NCBI GenBank assembly: GCA_019749805.1
Contig: JAIEPH010000066.1
Location: forward strand, 1 to 64,000
Source: Mycobacteriaceae bacterium
GTDB lineage: Bacteria > Actinomycetota > Actinomycetes > Mycobacteriales > Mycobacteriaceae
DNA length: 64,000 bases
Direction of reading: 5' to 3'
A program made the position numbers and the translations under genes. Under the pieces are notes generated by a model, which searched no databases, had not been told where the DNA came from, and worked only from the letters and a program-made list of their open reading frames with translations. The stretch's first letter is position 1, and every line of letters starts with the position of its first letter. Positions 32,981-41,721 of the stretch are shown in pieces.

Positions 32981-34557
32981 GCGCGATGGACTTTTTCAAC
33001 GCCGCCGACTTCCTGGTGCATCGGCAGGTACGAGAGGGAATCGGCGACAAGGCGGCGCTGATCGGCTCTCACACACGGACCTACCGCGAGCTCTCCAACG
33101 ATGTGGCACGGCTCGCCGGTGGACTCCGCGCGCTTGGATTGTGCCCCAACGACCGCGTCGTGATGGTGATGAGCGACGACGTCGAGATGGCCACGACGAT
33201 ACTGGCCGCCTTCCACGCCGGTCTGGTTGCGGTGCCGGCGTCGACGATGCTGACCAGCGGGGAACTGGAGCAGATACTGCGAGACGCAGGCGCACGGGCG
33301 GTCATCGCCACCGCGGAGTATGTCGACGAGGTGCTGCCCGGTGTCCAATCCTGCAGTGACATAGAGAACTTCATCGTCGTCGATGCCGACGCAGCCCTGA
33401 TGTCCAGGCCGGTCCGTGCTGGTCTGCGAATCCATTTGTGGGCCGCCCTGCTCGGCGACCCGCAGGTCCCCGCCCTAACCGAACCTGACACCGGCGCGTT
33501 GTGGCTCTACACCTCCGGCACCACGGGAAAACCCAAGGCGGCCATGCATCGCCATGCCAACATCCGCCATGTGTATGAATCCTTCGGTCGGCGAACCCTG
33601 AATATCCGGCAGGAGGACCGCTGTCTGTCGGTGGCGAAGATGTTCTTCGCATACGGCATCGGCAACAGCTTGTTCTTCCCGCTGGCGGCGGGCGGTACGA
33701 CGGTCCTGCAACCTCTGCGGCCCACGCCCGACTCGATGCGCGAACGGTTGGCGTCAACCGCGCCGAGCCTGTTCTTCGCGGTGCCGACGTTCTACTCGAG
33801 CCTGGTGCAGTCCGAGTTGCCCGACGATGCGTTCGCCTCTGTGCGGCTGTGCGTTTCGGCCGGTGAGGTGCTGCCGGTCGCGGTCCACAGTCAGTTCAAG
33901 AATCGCTTTGGGGTCGACATCCTCGACGGAATCGGCTCCACTGAGGCCCTGCACATCTTCCTGTCCAATCGTCCTGAGGACATCCGGCCCGGCACGACGG
34001 GAAAGCCGGTCCCGGGCTACCAGATCGAGGTCCGAGACGACGAAGGATGTACCGTCGCGGCGGGGATACCAGGCAACCTGTATGTCTGCGGTGAGTCGAT
34101 CGCCGCCGGCTACTGGCAACGACCCGAGGCCAACCAGGCTGTCTTCCAAGGTGGATGGCTTCGAACCGGTGACACCTATGTCATCGACGAGTCCGGCTAC
34201 TACCAATGTCTTGGACGGTCCAACGACCTACTGAAGGCCGGCGGCATCTGGGTTTCGCCCGCCGAAGTCGAGGGTCGCCTGCTCGAACACCCGTCGGTCG
34301 CCGAAGCCGCGGTCGTCGGCGCTCCCGGCGAGGACGGAATCGACAAGCCGGTAGCGCTGGTTGTCCGCGCCCCCGGCCACGAAGACGTCGGCGCTGTCGA
34401 ACTGATCGATTGGTGTCGCAGGGGTCTGGCCGCCTTCAAACTGCCGCGCACTGTTGAATTCTCCACCGAGTTACCCAAGACCGCGACCGGAAAACTGCAG
34501 CGCTACCGCGTGAGAGAGATCCTGGCCAACGTCATGTCGCCGCGGGTTGCGCAGTGA
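32977..34557 (+). CDS. bclA: Benzoate-CoA ligase
   Basis: A 526-residue adenylate-forming ligase. It has the AMP-binding P-loop LYTSGTTGKPK, motif FFAYGIGNSLFFPLAAGG typical of benzoate-CoA ligases, the GWLRTGD hinge and the C-terminal catalytic Lys in PKTATGKLQR. GTG 32977 overlaps the boxC stop (GTGA). ATG 32986 is an alternative. It activates benzoate, the first step of the box route encoded here. Confidence 0.9.
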   Translation: MSAMDFFNAADFLVHRQVREGIGDKAALIGSHTRTYRELSNDVARLAGGLRALGLCPNDRVVMVMSDDVEMATTILAAFHAGLVAVPASTMLTSGELEQILRDAGARAVIATAEYVDEVLPGVQSCSDIENFIVVDADAALMSRPVRAGLRIHLWAALLGDPQVPALTEPDTGALWLYTSGTTGKPKAAMHRHANIRHVYESFGRRTLNIRQEDRCLSVAKMFFAYGIGNSLFFPLAAGGTTVLQPLRPTPDSMRERLASTAPSLFFAVPTFYSSLVQSELPDDAFASVRLCVSAGEVLPVAVHSQFKNRFGVDILDGIGSTEALHIFLSNRPEDIRPGTTGKPVPGYQIEVRDDEGCTVAAGIPGNLYVCGESIAAGYWQRPEANQAVFQGGWLRTGDTYVIDESGYYQCLGRSNDLLKAGGIWVSPAEVEGRLLEHPSVAEAAVVGAPGEDGIDKPVALVVRAPGHEDVGAVELIDWCRRGLAAFKLPRTVEFSTELPKTATGKLQRYRVREILANVMSPRVAQ

Positions 34558-35558
34558 CGGCGTTCGACGTCGACTTGCTCATCGTCGGAGCCGGTCCGGT
34601 GGGTCTGTACGGGACCTACTACGCCGGCGTCCGTGGGCTTCACACGGCCGTCATCGACTCGTCGACCGAACTCGGCGGGCAGGTCACCGCGATGTACCCG
34701 GAAAAGCAGATCTATGACGTCGCAGGCTTTCCCGCAGTCAAGGGACGCGACCTCGTCGGCGCACTGAGTGAGCAAGCCGCATCCGCCAACGCCACCTACC
34801 TGCTGGGCCAAGATGCCCGACGGCTCACCACTGACGCTGATCGCCGGTACGTCATCACAACGAGCACCGGTGACGAGATCCGCTGCGGGGCAGTGGTCAT
34901 CACGGCCGGTATAGGGGCATTCGAGCCGCGCAAACTCGCCGTCGGTGAGGACTACCTCGGCAACGGACTCGAGTACTTCGTTCCTGACCCGCAACCGTAC
35001 GACGACCTCGACGTGGTCATCGTCGGCGGCGGTGACTCCGCGCTCGACTGGGCGCTGATGCTCGAGGACATCGCGGCCTCCGTCACCGTCGTGCACCGAC
35101 GCAACTCGTTCCGCGCACACGCGTCGACCGTGATGCAGGTCGAAAGGTCCACGGTGAGTCTGGTTACAGATGCCGAGGTCCGGTCGATCGGCGGCAATGG
35201 CACGATCACCCATGCGGACGTTGCCATCAAGGGGTACAACGATATTCGCCGGCTGCGATGCCAGCGAGTGATTGCGGCGCTCGGCTTCATAGCGAGTATG
35301 GGGCCGCTGCGGGAGTGGGGGTTGACGCTGCGTGACAACCGGCACATCGTTGTCGACTCGGCGATGCGAACCGCGAGGGCCGGCATCTTCGCCGCCGGGG
35401 ATGTCGTGGACTACGACGGCAAGGTCCGGCTGATCTCCACCGGCTTCGGCGAGGTGGCGACAGCTGTGAACAACGCTGCCGTACACATTCACCCAGACGC
35501 ACAACTCTTCCCCGGACACTCCACAGACGACGCGGACGCCCGGCAATGCCGTACGTGA
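34554..35558 (+). CDS. Thioredoxin-reductase-type ferredoxin-NAD(P) reductase
   Basis: A 334-residue flavoprotein with the FAD loop IVGAGPVGLYGTYYAG, the NAD(P) loop VIVGGGDSALDWAL and the C-terminal FAD contact GIFAAGDV. The CxxC of thioredoxin reductases is absent, as expected for type-2 ferredoxin-NADP reductases. With the following ferredoxin it is positioned to replace BoxA as electron donor to BoxB. It overlaps bclA (GTGA) and the ferredoxin gene (13 bases). Confidence 0.85.
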   Translation: MTAFDVDLLIVGAGPVGLYGTYYAGVRGLHTAVIDSSTELGGQVTAMYPEKQIYDVAGFPAVKGRDLVGALSEQAASANATYLLGQDARRLTTDADRRYVITTSTGDEIRCGAVVITAGIGAFEPRKLAVGEDYLGNGLEYFVPDPQPYDDLDVVIVGGGDSALDWALMLEDIAASVTVVHRRNSFRAHASTVMQVERSTVSLVTDAEVRSIGGNGTITHADVAIKGYNDIRRLRCQRVIAALGFIASMGPLREWGLTLRDNRHIVVDSAMRTARAGIFAAGDVVDYDGKVRLISTGFGEVATAVNNAAVHIHPDAQLFPGHSTDDADARQCRT

Positions 35559-35884
35559 TCGCCAGTCCGTGCATCGATGTCATGGACCGGTCGTGCATCG
35601 AGGAGTGCCCGGTCGACTGCATCTACGCAGGGAAGCGGAAGCTCTACATCAACCCCACCGAATGCATTGATTGCGGTGCGTGCGAACCTGTCTGTCCGGT
35701 CGAGGCCATCAGCCAGGACCGGCGGGTGCCCGACGGCGATTCCGAGTTCATTGAGGACAACCGGCAGTTTTTCGTCAACGTTTTGCCTGGGCGCGACGAA
35801 CCCATCGGCTCGCCGGGCGGCGCGAGCGGGATGGGGCCCGTCGGCATCGACACGACACTCGTGGCGCAGCGACGACCGGCGTGA
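35546..35884 (+). CDS. 7Fe ferredoxin (FdxA-like)
   Basis: A 112-residue ferredoxin. The first cluster region CIDVMDRSCIEECPVDC has the spacing of 3Fe-4S/4Fe-4S proteins. The second, CIDCGACEPVC-P, is a standard 4Fe-4S motif. It likely shuttles electrons between the adjacent reductase and BoxB. It ends the box operon, 11 bases before a convergent methyltransferase gene. Confidence 0.88.
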   Translation: MPYVIASPCIDVMDRSCIEECPVDCIYAGKRKLYINPTECIDCGACEPVCPVEAISQDRRVPDGDSEFIEDNRQFFVNVLPGRDEPIGSPGGASGMGPVGIDTTLVAQRRPA

Positions 35885-35895
35885 TCGCTAGCGTC

Positions 35896-36615
35896 TTAGA
35901 GCGCCTCGCCGGGCACGCCGGACACGCGCTCCAGCACCCGCATCGACCCGGTCGCCGAGACCTCGCGGAAATCGCCGGTGTCCAGCGCGCGGCGGTAGAC
36001 GTGATACGGCGCCTGGCCGCCGTCGTCGGGGTTCGGGAACACGTCGTGAATGATCAGCGCGCCACCGACCAGCACCCACCGCACCCAGCCGTCGAAGTCG
36101 CGCTGGGCGGCCTCCTCGGTGTGGCCGCCGTCGATGAACAACAGCCGCAACGGAGTTCGCCACCCTCGGGCCACCGTCGTCGACCGGCCGACCACCGCGA
36201 CGACATGCTCGTCCACCCCCGCGGCATCGAGCGTGTGACGCAGCGTCGGCAGCGTGTCGAACAATCCGGTGACCGGGTCGACCATCGACTCGTCGTGGTA
36301 CTCCCAGCCCGGCTGGTGCTCTTCGGAGCCGTGGTGGTGGTCGATCGTGAAGACCACACCGCCGCTCTGCTGTGCCGCGGCACCGAGCAAAACCGTCGAT
36401 CTCCCGCAGTAGGTCCCGATCTCCACGCAGACACCGTCACCCAGGTAGCGGACGGCGGTGTCGTACAACGTGCGCCCCTCGTCGGCGGGCATGAAGCCGG
36501 TCACCTCGTCGGCGAGCGCGAACAGGCGGGCAGCGGCCTCGGGGAGCGCGGTATCGGCGCCCTCGGAGAGGGCGTTGTTAGCGCCCTCGGAGAGGGCAGT
36601 GTCTGTAGTGCTCAT
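35896..36615 (-). CDS. Class I SAM-dependent methyltransferase (Methyltransf_24 type)
   Basis: A 239-residue methyltransferase with motif VCVEIGTYCGRSTVLLG and metal/SAM loop RLLFIDGGHTEEAAQRD. ATG 36615 is preferred; ATG 36642 would extend into the promoter of the divergent TetR gene. Its N terminus contains an eight-residue repeat (see 36557-36597). Family members methylate sugars or catechols. It is divergent from the TetR gene whose operator lies 48 bases upstream. Confidence 0.8.
   Translation of the reverse strand: MSTTDTALSEGANNALSEGADTALPEAAARLFALADEVTGFMPADEGRTLYDTAVRYLGDGVCVEIGTYCGRSTVLLGAAAQQSGGVVFTIDHHHGSEEHQPGWEYHDESMVDPVTGLFDTLPTLRHTLDAAGVDEHVVAVVGRSTTVARGWRTPLRLLFIDGGHTEEAAQRDFDGWVRWVLVGGALIIHDVFPNPDDGGQAPYHVYRRALDTGDFREVSATGSMRVLERVSGVPGEAL
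36557..36597. repeat. In-frame tandem repeat in the methyltransferase N terminus
   Basis: The 17-base sequence at 36557-36573 recurs exactly at 36581-36597, a 24-base period. It encodes ALSEGANN / ALSEGADT, followed by a degenerate third unit ALPEAAAR. It is a candidate variable-number repeat. Confidence 0.6.
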
Positions 36616-36631
36616 GGTGGCCAACCTACCG

Positions 36632-36674
36632 TTGCTGGTCATGGGCAGTTGTAGTAGCGTCCGGACATGTGTCC
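36632..36674 (+). promoter_or_regulatory. Promoter and operator of the TetR gene, same design as 25533-25578
   Basis: A -35 TTGCTG (36632-36637), 17-base spacer and -10 TAGCGT (36655-36660) are followed 2 bases later by GGACA-TG-TGTCC (36663-36674). Spacing and core match the promoter at 25533-25578 exactly. The operator overlaps the GTG start at 36669, implying a leaderless transcript and autoregulation. Confidence 0.72.
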
Positions 36675-37238
36675 GACGCGACCCTGGAGTCGACTCGGCG
36701 CCGTCTGACCGCCAAGCAGGCCGACACCGTCGATCGCCTGGGAAGGGCCGCGGTCGAGCTCCTCAACAAGGATGGTTTCACCGGCTTGACCGTGCGCCGC
36801 GTGGCTGCTGAGGCCGGAGTCGGAGCGGCCACCGCCTATACGTATTTCTCGTCCAAAGAGCATCTGGTCGCCGAGGTCTTCTGGCGCCGTCTCGCCGCCT
36901 CGCCGCCGGCGAGCCACGGTTCCGATGACCCGGCGGCGCGGGTCACCGAGGTGCTCCGGCACATCGCCCTGCTGGTCGCCGACGAACCCGAATTCGCTTG
37001 TGCGGTAACCAATGCGTTGCTCGGCCGGGATCCCGACGTAGAGGTGCTGCGGCTGCGCATCGGGCGCGACATCCGTGACCGGCTGACCGCTGCGCTCGGA
37101 CCCGCCGTCGATCCCGACGTCGTCGACTCGCTGGAAATGCTGTACTCCGGTGCGCTGGTGCGCGCCGGAATGGGTTACGCGTCGTACGCCGAGATCGCGC
37201 AGCGGTTGGAGAAGTCTGCGCGGCTGATGCTCGGCTAG
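36669..37238 (+). CDS. TetR-family regulator
   Basis: A 189-residue repressor with an N-terminal HTH (GFTGLTVRRVAAEAGVGAATAYTYFSSKE, residues 35-63) and a ligand-binding C-terminal domain. The GTG start lies inside its own operator. The same operator in front of the glycosyltransferase operon (25664-28679) makes that operon a likely second target. It converges with the next TetR gene, overlapping by 4 bases. Confidence 0.85.
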   Translation: MSDATLESTRRRLTAKQADTVDRLGRAAVELLNKDGFTGLTVRRVAAEAGVGAATAYTYFSSKEHLVAEVFWRRLAASPPASHGSDDPAARVTEVLRHIALLVADEPEFACAVTNALLGRDPDVEVLRLRIGRDIRDRLTAALGPAVDPDVVDSLEMLYSGALVRAGMGYASYAEIAQRLEKSARLMLG

Positions 37239-37909
37239 CGAGGGCCGAGGATCGCCGTCGATGCGACGATGGCCGGCTCGACGATGCCCTGTATATCGTG
37301 GCCCGCCTCGACGAACAGGGCGGTCAGCTCGCGCAGACCACCGAGCACGATCAGCGCCAGCGGCCGGGTTATCGGTGCGATCTGTGCGCGACGGAATCCG
37401 GGACTGTCGCTGAGATCGACGAGCATGTCGGTGAGGTGTTCCATCGCAACGCGGTGCAGCGGCTGAGCCACCGCGCCCAGCGCGGGAAGCTCCCGGATCC
37501 AGGCGAGGGTGATCTCCGGCCGCGCCGCGATGTGGCCGACGTACGCGTCGACGGCCTGGCGGATCTGCTCCTGCCAGTCCGCGTCCGGGTCGACGGCGTT
37601 GCGAATGTTGGTGATCAGGGTCTCGTTATTCCAGCGCAGCAGCTCGATCAGGCAGTCTTCCTTGCTGGCGAACTGCGCGTAGAAGGTGCGCTTCGAGGTG
37701 CGGGCGTGCCGGACGATGTCCGCGACGGTGGTGTCGCGGAAACCGCGCTCGATGATCGATGCCGCCATGCCGTCGAGTAAGCGGTCGCGAAACGGATCGG
37801 TCCCCTGCGTCCCCTGGGGCCCATCGCCCGTGGGCCTGATCTCTTCGGATCGCGAATCACGCTGGCCGAGCGCCGTCGTCACGTCGCCTCCCTCCGGACT
37901 CTTGCACAT
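37235..37909 (-). CDS. TetR-family regulator next to CYP138 (Rv0135c-like)
   Basis: A protein of up to 224 residues. The HTH lies around residues 58-90 (GFRDTTVADIVRHARTSKRTFYAQF). Start is ATG 37909 or GTG 37882. It is divergent from a CYP138 gene, as I recall for Rv0135c and Rv0136 in M. tuberculosis, and dyads in the gap fit TetR control. Confidence 0.85.
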   Translation of the reverse strand: MCKSPEGGDVTTALGQRDSRSEEIRPTGDGPQGTQGTDPFRDRLLDGMAASIIERGFRDTTVADIVRHARTSKRTFYAQFASKEDCLIELLRWNNETLITNIRNAVDPDADWQEQIRQAVDAYVGHIAARPEITLAWIRELPALGAVAQPLHRVAMEHLTDMLVDLSDSPGFRRAQIAPITRPLALIVLGGLRELTALFVEAGHDIQGIVEPAIVASTAILGPR

Positions 37910-37912
37910 TGC

Positions 37913-37980
37913 TGGTACTAACCGGTACCGTACTACACGAACCCGCGGTACACCGTAGTACCAGGACAGTGTGGTCCTGG
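37913..37980. promoter_or_regulatory. Dyad-rich operator region between TetR and CYP138
   Basis: TGGTACTA (37913-37920) and TAGTACCA (37956-37963) are perfect 8-base complements, with further GGTAC units at 37923 and near 37947. A second palindrome, CCAGGAC-AGTGTG-GTCCTGG, occupies 37961-37980 just before the CYP138 start at 38002. These probably serve the TetR protein at 37235-37909. Confidence 0.55.
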
Positions 37981-38001
37981 CGAGATGGCTGGGAGTGCAC
38001 C

Positions 38002-39375
38002 ATGAGCAATGGGCCCACGCGCGACGGGGTGGGGACTGAGATCCTCGACAGGCCCGCCGTAACGTCCAGCGCCGTCAGGATGCCGCCAGGCCCGCGGTTG
38101 CCGAAGTGGGTGCAGGGCGTCGGCTACATCATCTCGCGAAACTGGGTGTACGAGCGGATCGCTCGCCGCCACGGCGAAGTCTTCACCATGAACCTGCCCA
38201 TGTTCGGCGAGACGGTCATCGTCGCCGACCCGCAGTTGGCCAAGCAGTTGTTCACGGCCGGCACCGACGACGTCGGCAACGTCCAGCCAAACCTGTCGAG
38301 GGTTCTCGGCAGCGGATCGGTGTTCGCGCTCGACGGTGCCGACCACCGCAGGCGCCGCAAGCTGCTGACCCCGCCGTTTCACGGTAAGAGCATCAAGAAC
38401 TACGAGAAGATCTTCGAAGAGGAGACGCTGCGCGAGTCGGCGAATTGGCCGGAGAGCCAAGCATTCCCGACGCTCGAGCCGATGATGCGGATCACGCTCA
38501 ACGCGATCCTGCGAGCGGTGTTCGGTGCCGACGGGGAACAGCTCGACGAGCTGCGGCGCATCATTCCACCGTGGGTCACACTCGGTTCGCGACTGGCCGT
38601 CGTGCCTATACCGACGCGTGACTACGGCCGGTTCAGCCCCTGGGGCAGGCTCGCCGAATACCGGCGCCGGTACGACGACGTCATCGGCAGGCTGATCGAC
38701 CACGTCAAAGCCGACCCGAACCTCGACAGCCGCGACGACGTGCTGGCACTGCTGCTGCGCAGCACGTACGAGGACGGCTCGGCGATGTCACGCAGCGACA
38801 TCGGCGACGAGTTGTTGACGCTGCTGGCCGCTGGGCACGAGACCACGGCGTCCACCCTCGGATGGGCGTTCGAGCGCATCACGCGTCATGCTGACGTGCT
38901 GAAAACGCTGGTCGACGAGGCCGCGACCGACGACAACGAGTACCGGCAGGCCACCATCCTGGAGGTGCAGCGGGCCCGCACCGTCATCGACTTCGCGGGC
39001 CGACACGTCTACGCGCCGACGTTCCAGCTCGGCGACTGGGTGATCCCGCGGGGCACGTCCATCGTGGTCGCGATAGCGCAACTGCACAACCGCGCCGAGG
39101 ACTTCGCCGAACCTGATCGTTTCGACCCGCAGCGCTACATCGGGTCCAGGCCGCCGACGTTCGCGTTCGTCCCGTTCGGTGGCGGCACCCGGCGGTGCGT
39201 CGGGGCGGCGTTCGCCAACGTCGAGATGGACGTGGTGCTGCGTACGGTATTGCGGCACTTCGTGATCGACGCGACGACGGCACCCGACGAGAAGGTGCAC
39301 TCGCGCGGTGTGGCCTTCACCCCAAAGCATGGCGGGCGCATCATCGTGCACCGCCGCGAGACCCCGCTGGGCTAG
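38002..39375 (+). CDS. Cytochrome P450, CYP138 family, copy 1
   Basis: A 457-residue P450. The I-helix motif is AAGHETTAS, the ExxR motif is in ILEVQR, and the heme loop is FGGGTRRCVGAAFA with the cysteine ligand. The sequence strongly resembles CYP138 of M. tuberculosis (Rv0136) from memory (PNLSR, GSGSVFALDG, PPFHGKS). The substrate is unknown. It is followed 7 bases later by a paralogue. Confidence 0.9.
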   Translation: MSNGPTRDGVGTEILDRPAVTSSAVRMPPGPRLPKWVQGVGYIISRNWVYERIARRHGEVFTMNLPMFGETVIVADPQLAKQLFTAGTDDVGNVQPNLSRVLGSGSVFALDGADHRRRRKLLTPPFHGKSIKNYEKIFEEETLRESANWPESQAFPTLEPMMRITLNAILRAVFGADGEQLDELRRIIPPWVTLGSRLAVVPIPTRDYGRFSPWGRLAEYRRRYDDVIGRLIDHVKADPNLDSRDDVLALLLRSTYEDGSAMSRSDIGDELLTLLAAGHETTASTLGWAFERITRHADVLKTLVDEAATDDNEYRQATILEVQRARTVIDFAGRHVYAPTFQLGDWVIPRGTSIVVAIAQLHNRAEDFAEPDRFDPQRYIGSRPPTFAFVPFGGGTRRCVGAAFANVEMDVVLRTVLRHFVIDATTAPDEKVHSRGVAFTPKHGGRIIVHRRETPLG

Positions 39376-39382
39376 GAGAGCA

Positions 39383-40732
39383 ATGACGGACGCAGCGATC
39401 AGCGACATCGAAGACACCAACGGTACCGAAGCAGCCGACGCGCCGTCGGCCAAGATGCCACCGGCGGTTCGGCTGCCGAAGGTGGTGCAAGGGGTGCTGC
39501 TCGCCGGCTTTCGGCGCTTCTTCCTGCGCACCACCCTGAAGCGCCACGGCCCCGTCGTCGCGATCAACGTCCCGTTCTTCGGCCGTAGTGTTGTGGTCTC
39601 CGACCCGGCGCTGGTGCGGCAGGTGTTCCTGGCGAGCACCGACGAGCTGATCAATGTGAAGCCGAACCTCAGCAGGATCTTCGGGCCCGGGTCGGTGTTC
39701 GCACTCGACAACAAGGAGCACCGGGCGCGCCGCAAGCTGCTGGCTCCGCCGTTCCACGGGCAGAGCATCAGGAACTACGAAAAGGTCATCGAAGAGGAGA
39801 CCCTGCGCGAGACGGCGACCTGGCCCGAGGGGCGCGAGTTCGCGACGCTCGAACCGATGAACAGGATCACGCTGAATGTCATCCTGCGCACCGTATTCGG
39901 CGCCGACGGAGCCCAACTGGACTACTTGCGCGAGATCATCCCGCCGTGGGCCAAGCTGGCGTCGCGAATGGCCACGCTGCCCGAGCCCCCATTCAGTACG
40001 GGGCGGTACAGCCCGTGGGGCCGGCTGGCGGAGTTCCGTCGAAACTTCGATTGCACCGTGTTCGCGCTGATCGAAAAGGCCGAGGCCGATCCGCGGCTCG
40101 AGGACCGCACCGACATCCTGGCGCTGCTGCTGCGCAGCCGATACGAGGACGGCACCCCGATGTCGCACCAGGATGTCTCCGACGAGCTCCTGACCCTGTT
40201 GGGTGCCGGCCACGAGACGACCGCGTCGACTCTGGGCTGGGCGTTCGAGCGGTTGCGCCGGCATCCCGAAGTCCTCGCCAAGCTCGTCGAGGAGAACGAC
40301 GAGGGCGGTAACGAGTATCGCCAGGCCACAATCGTTGAGCTGCAACGGAACCGGACCGTCATCGACTTCTCCGGTCGCCATGTCGTCGCGCCGCACTTCG
40401 ATCTCGGCGAATGGCGGGTTCCGCACGGCTACACGGTGATGGTCTCGATCGGCAACGTGCACGCAAACCCCGATGCCTTCCCGAACCCCGAGCGCTTCGA
40501 CCCGAACCGGTTCCTGGGCACCAGGACCCCGACGGCGTGGATACCGTTCGGCGGCGGCACCCGCCGCTGCATCGGGGCGGCGTTCGCCAACGTCGAGATG
40601 GACGTAGTGCTGCGAACCATTCTGCGGCACTTCGTCATCGAGACCGACGATGCACCCGAGGAGAAGATACACTTCCGCGGCATCGCCTTCACACCGAAAG
40701 ACGGCGGGCTCGTCACCGTGCGCCGGCGCTGA
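39383..40732 (+). CDS. Cytochrome P450, CYP138 family, copy 2
   Basis: A 449-residue tandem paralogue of the preceding gene. Motifs: GAGHETTAS, ExxR in IVELQR and heme loop FGGGTRRCIGAAFA. It shares PNLSRIFG and PPFHGQS with copy 1 but differs in the N terminus and B-C region, where substrate specificity lies. ATG 39383 has GGAGAG upstream. The pair is probably one transcript under the TetR at 37235-37909. Confidence 0.9.
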   Translation: MTDAAISDIEDTNGTEAADAPSAKMPPAVRLPKVVQGVLLAGFRRFFLRTTLKRHGPVVAINVPFFGRSVVVSDPALVRQVFLASTDELINVKPNLSRIFGPGSVFALDNKEHRARRKLLAPPFHGQSIRNYEKVIEEETLRETATWPEGREFATLEPMNRITLNVILRTVFGADGAQLDYLREIIPPWAKLASRMATLPEPPFSTGRYSPWGRLAEFRRNFDCTVFALIEKAEADPRLEDRTDILALLLRSRYEDGTPMSHQDVSDELLTLLGAGHETTASTLGWAFERLRRHPEVLAKLVEENDEGGNEYRQATIVELQRNRTVIDFSGRHVVAPHFDLGEWRVPHGYTVMVSIGNVHANPDAFPNPERFDPNRFLGTRTPTAWIPFGGGTRRCIGAAFANVEMDVVLRTILRHFVIETDDAPEEKIHFRGIAFTPKDGGLVTVRRR

Positions 40733-40755
40733 CGCGCGTGGGCTAGTTTCGTCCC

Positions 40756-41202
40756 ATGAGTCTGGTCGAGATGATCAACGGCGGCATGGAAGCCGCCATC
40801 CCCGCCGCGCACAAGCTGGGGATCAAGGCCGTCGAGGCGCGCCGCGGTTATGCCGCAGCCACCGTGCCATTGGAGGGCAACGGCAATCACTTCGGCGTCG
40901 TGTACGCCGGAGTCGAGTTCACCGTCGCCGAAATTCTCGGCGGCATCATCGCGATCGCGAGCTTCGATGCCGCCAAGTACTACCCGCTGGTGAAGAAACT
41001 CGACATCGAGTTCACCGCGGCCGCGCGCAGTGACCTGCGCGCCGAAGCGACCTTGGACGAGAACGAATTACGGCGCGTCGAAACCGAAGCCGCGGAAAAC
41101 GGAAAGGCCGACTTCATGCTGGACGCCGTCGTCCGTGATGAAGCCGGCCAGACTGTGGCGCTCACCCGCGGGGTCTATCAGCTCCGGGCCCACGGGAAGT
41201 AG
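40756..41202 (+). CDS. Hotdog-fold thioesterase-like protein (DUF4442 type)
   Basis: A 148-residue single hotdog domain with NHFGVVYAGVEFTVAE before the long central helix and DIEFTAAARSDLRAEATL as the second strand pair. DUF4442 proteins resemble acyl-CoA thioesterases. It lies 23 bases after CYP138 copy 2 in the same direction, so it may belong to that operon. Confidence 0.72.
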   Translation: MSLVEMINGGMEAAIPAAHKLGIKAVEARRGYAAATVPLEGNGNHFGVVYAGVEFTVAEILGGIIAIASFDAAKYYPLVKKLDIEFTAAARSDLRAEATLDENELRRVETEAAENGKADFMLDAVVRDEAGQTVALTRGVYQLRAHGK

Positions 41203-41211
41203 CCGCGCGTC

Positions 41212-41721
41212 TTAGACTTCCGCGCGTTTCGGCAGCTTCCAGCCGGAACGCGGGAAGTGGCAGGTGTATCCGTTGGGGTAGCGCTCCAGGTAGTCCTGGT
41301 GCTCCGGCTCGGCCTCCCAGAAGTCGCTTGCCGGAGCCACTTCCGTGACGACCTTGCCCGGCCACAGGCCCGAGGCGTCGACGTCGGCGATGGTGTCCAG
41401 CGCGATGCGCTTCTGTTCGTCATCGAGGTAGAAGATCGCCGACCGGTAGCTCGTGCCGACATCGTTGCCCTGACGGTTCTTCGTGGTCGGATCGTGAATC
41501 TGGAAGAAGAACTCCAGCAGCGCCCGGTAGTCGGTCTGCGCCGGGTCGTAGATGATCTCGATGGCCTCGGCGTGACCCGGATGATTGCGATAGGTCGCGT
41601 TGGCGTTCTCGCCACCGGTATAGCCGACGCGGGTGTCGATGACGCCGGGCTGCTTGCGGATCAGATCCTCCATGCCCCAGAAGCAGCCGCCTGCCAGGAT
41701 CGCCTTCTCGCTCGAACTCAT
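41212..41721 (-). CDS. msrA: Peptide-methionine (S)-S-oxide reductase MsrA
   Basis: A 169-residue enzyme with the N-terminal active site GGCFWGMEDL, GYTGG and the HAEAIEI segment. It reduces the S epimer of methionine sulfoxide in proteins. It overlaps msrB by 4 bases (ATGA) and is translated after it. Equivalent to Rv0137c in the CYP138 region. Confidence 0.93.
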   Translation of the reverse strand: MSSSEKAILAGGCFWGMEDLIRKQPGVIDTRVGYTGGENANATYRNHPGHAEAIEIIYDPAQTDYRALLEFFFQIHDPTTKNRQGNDVGTSYRSAIFYLDDEQKRIALDTIADVDASGLWPGKVVTEVAPASDFWEAEPEHQDYLERYPNGYTCHFPRSGWKLPKRAEV

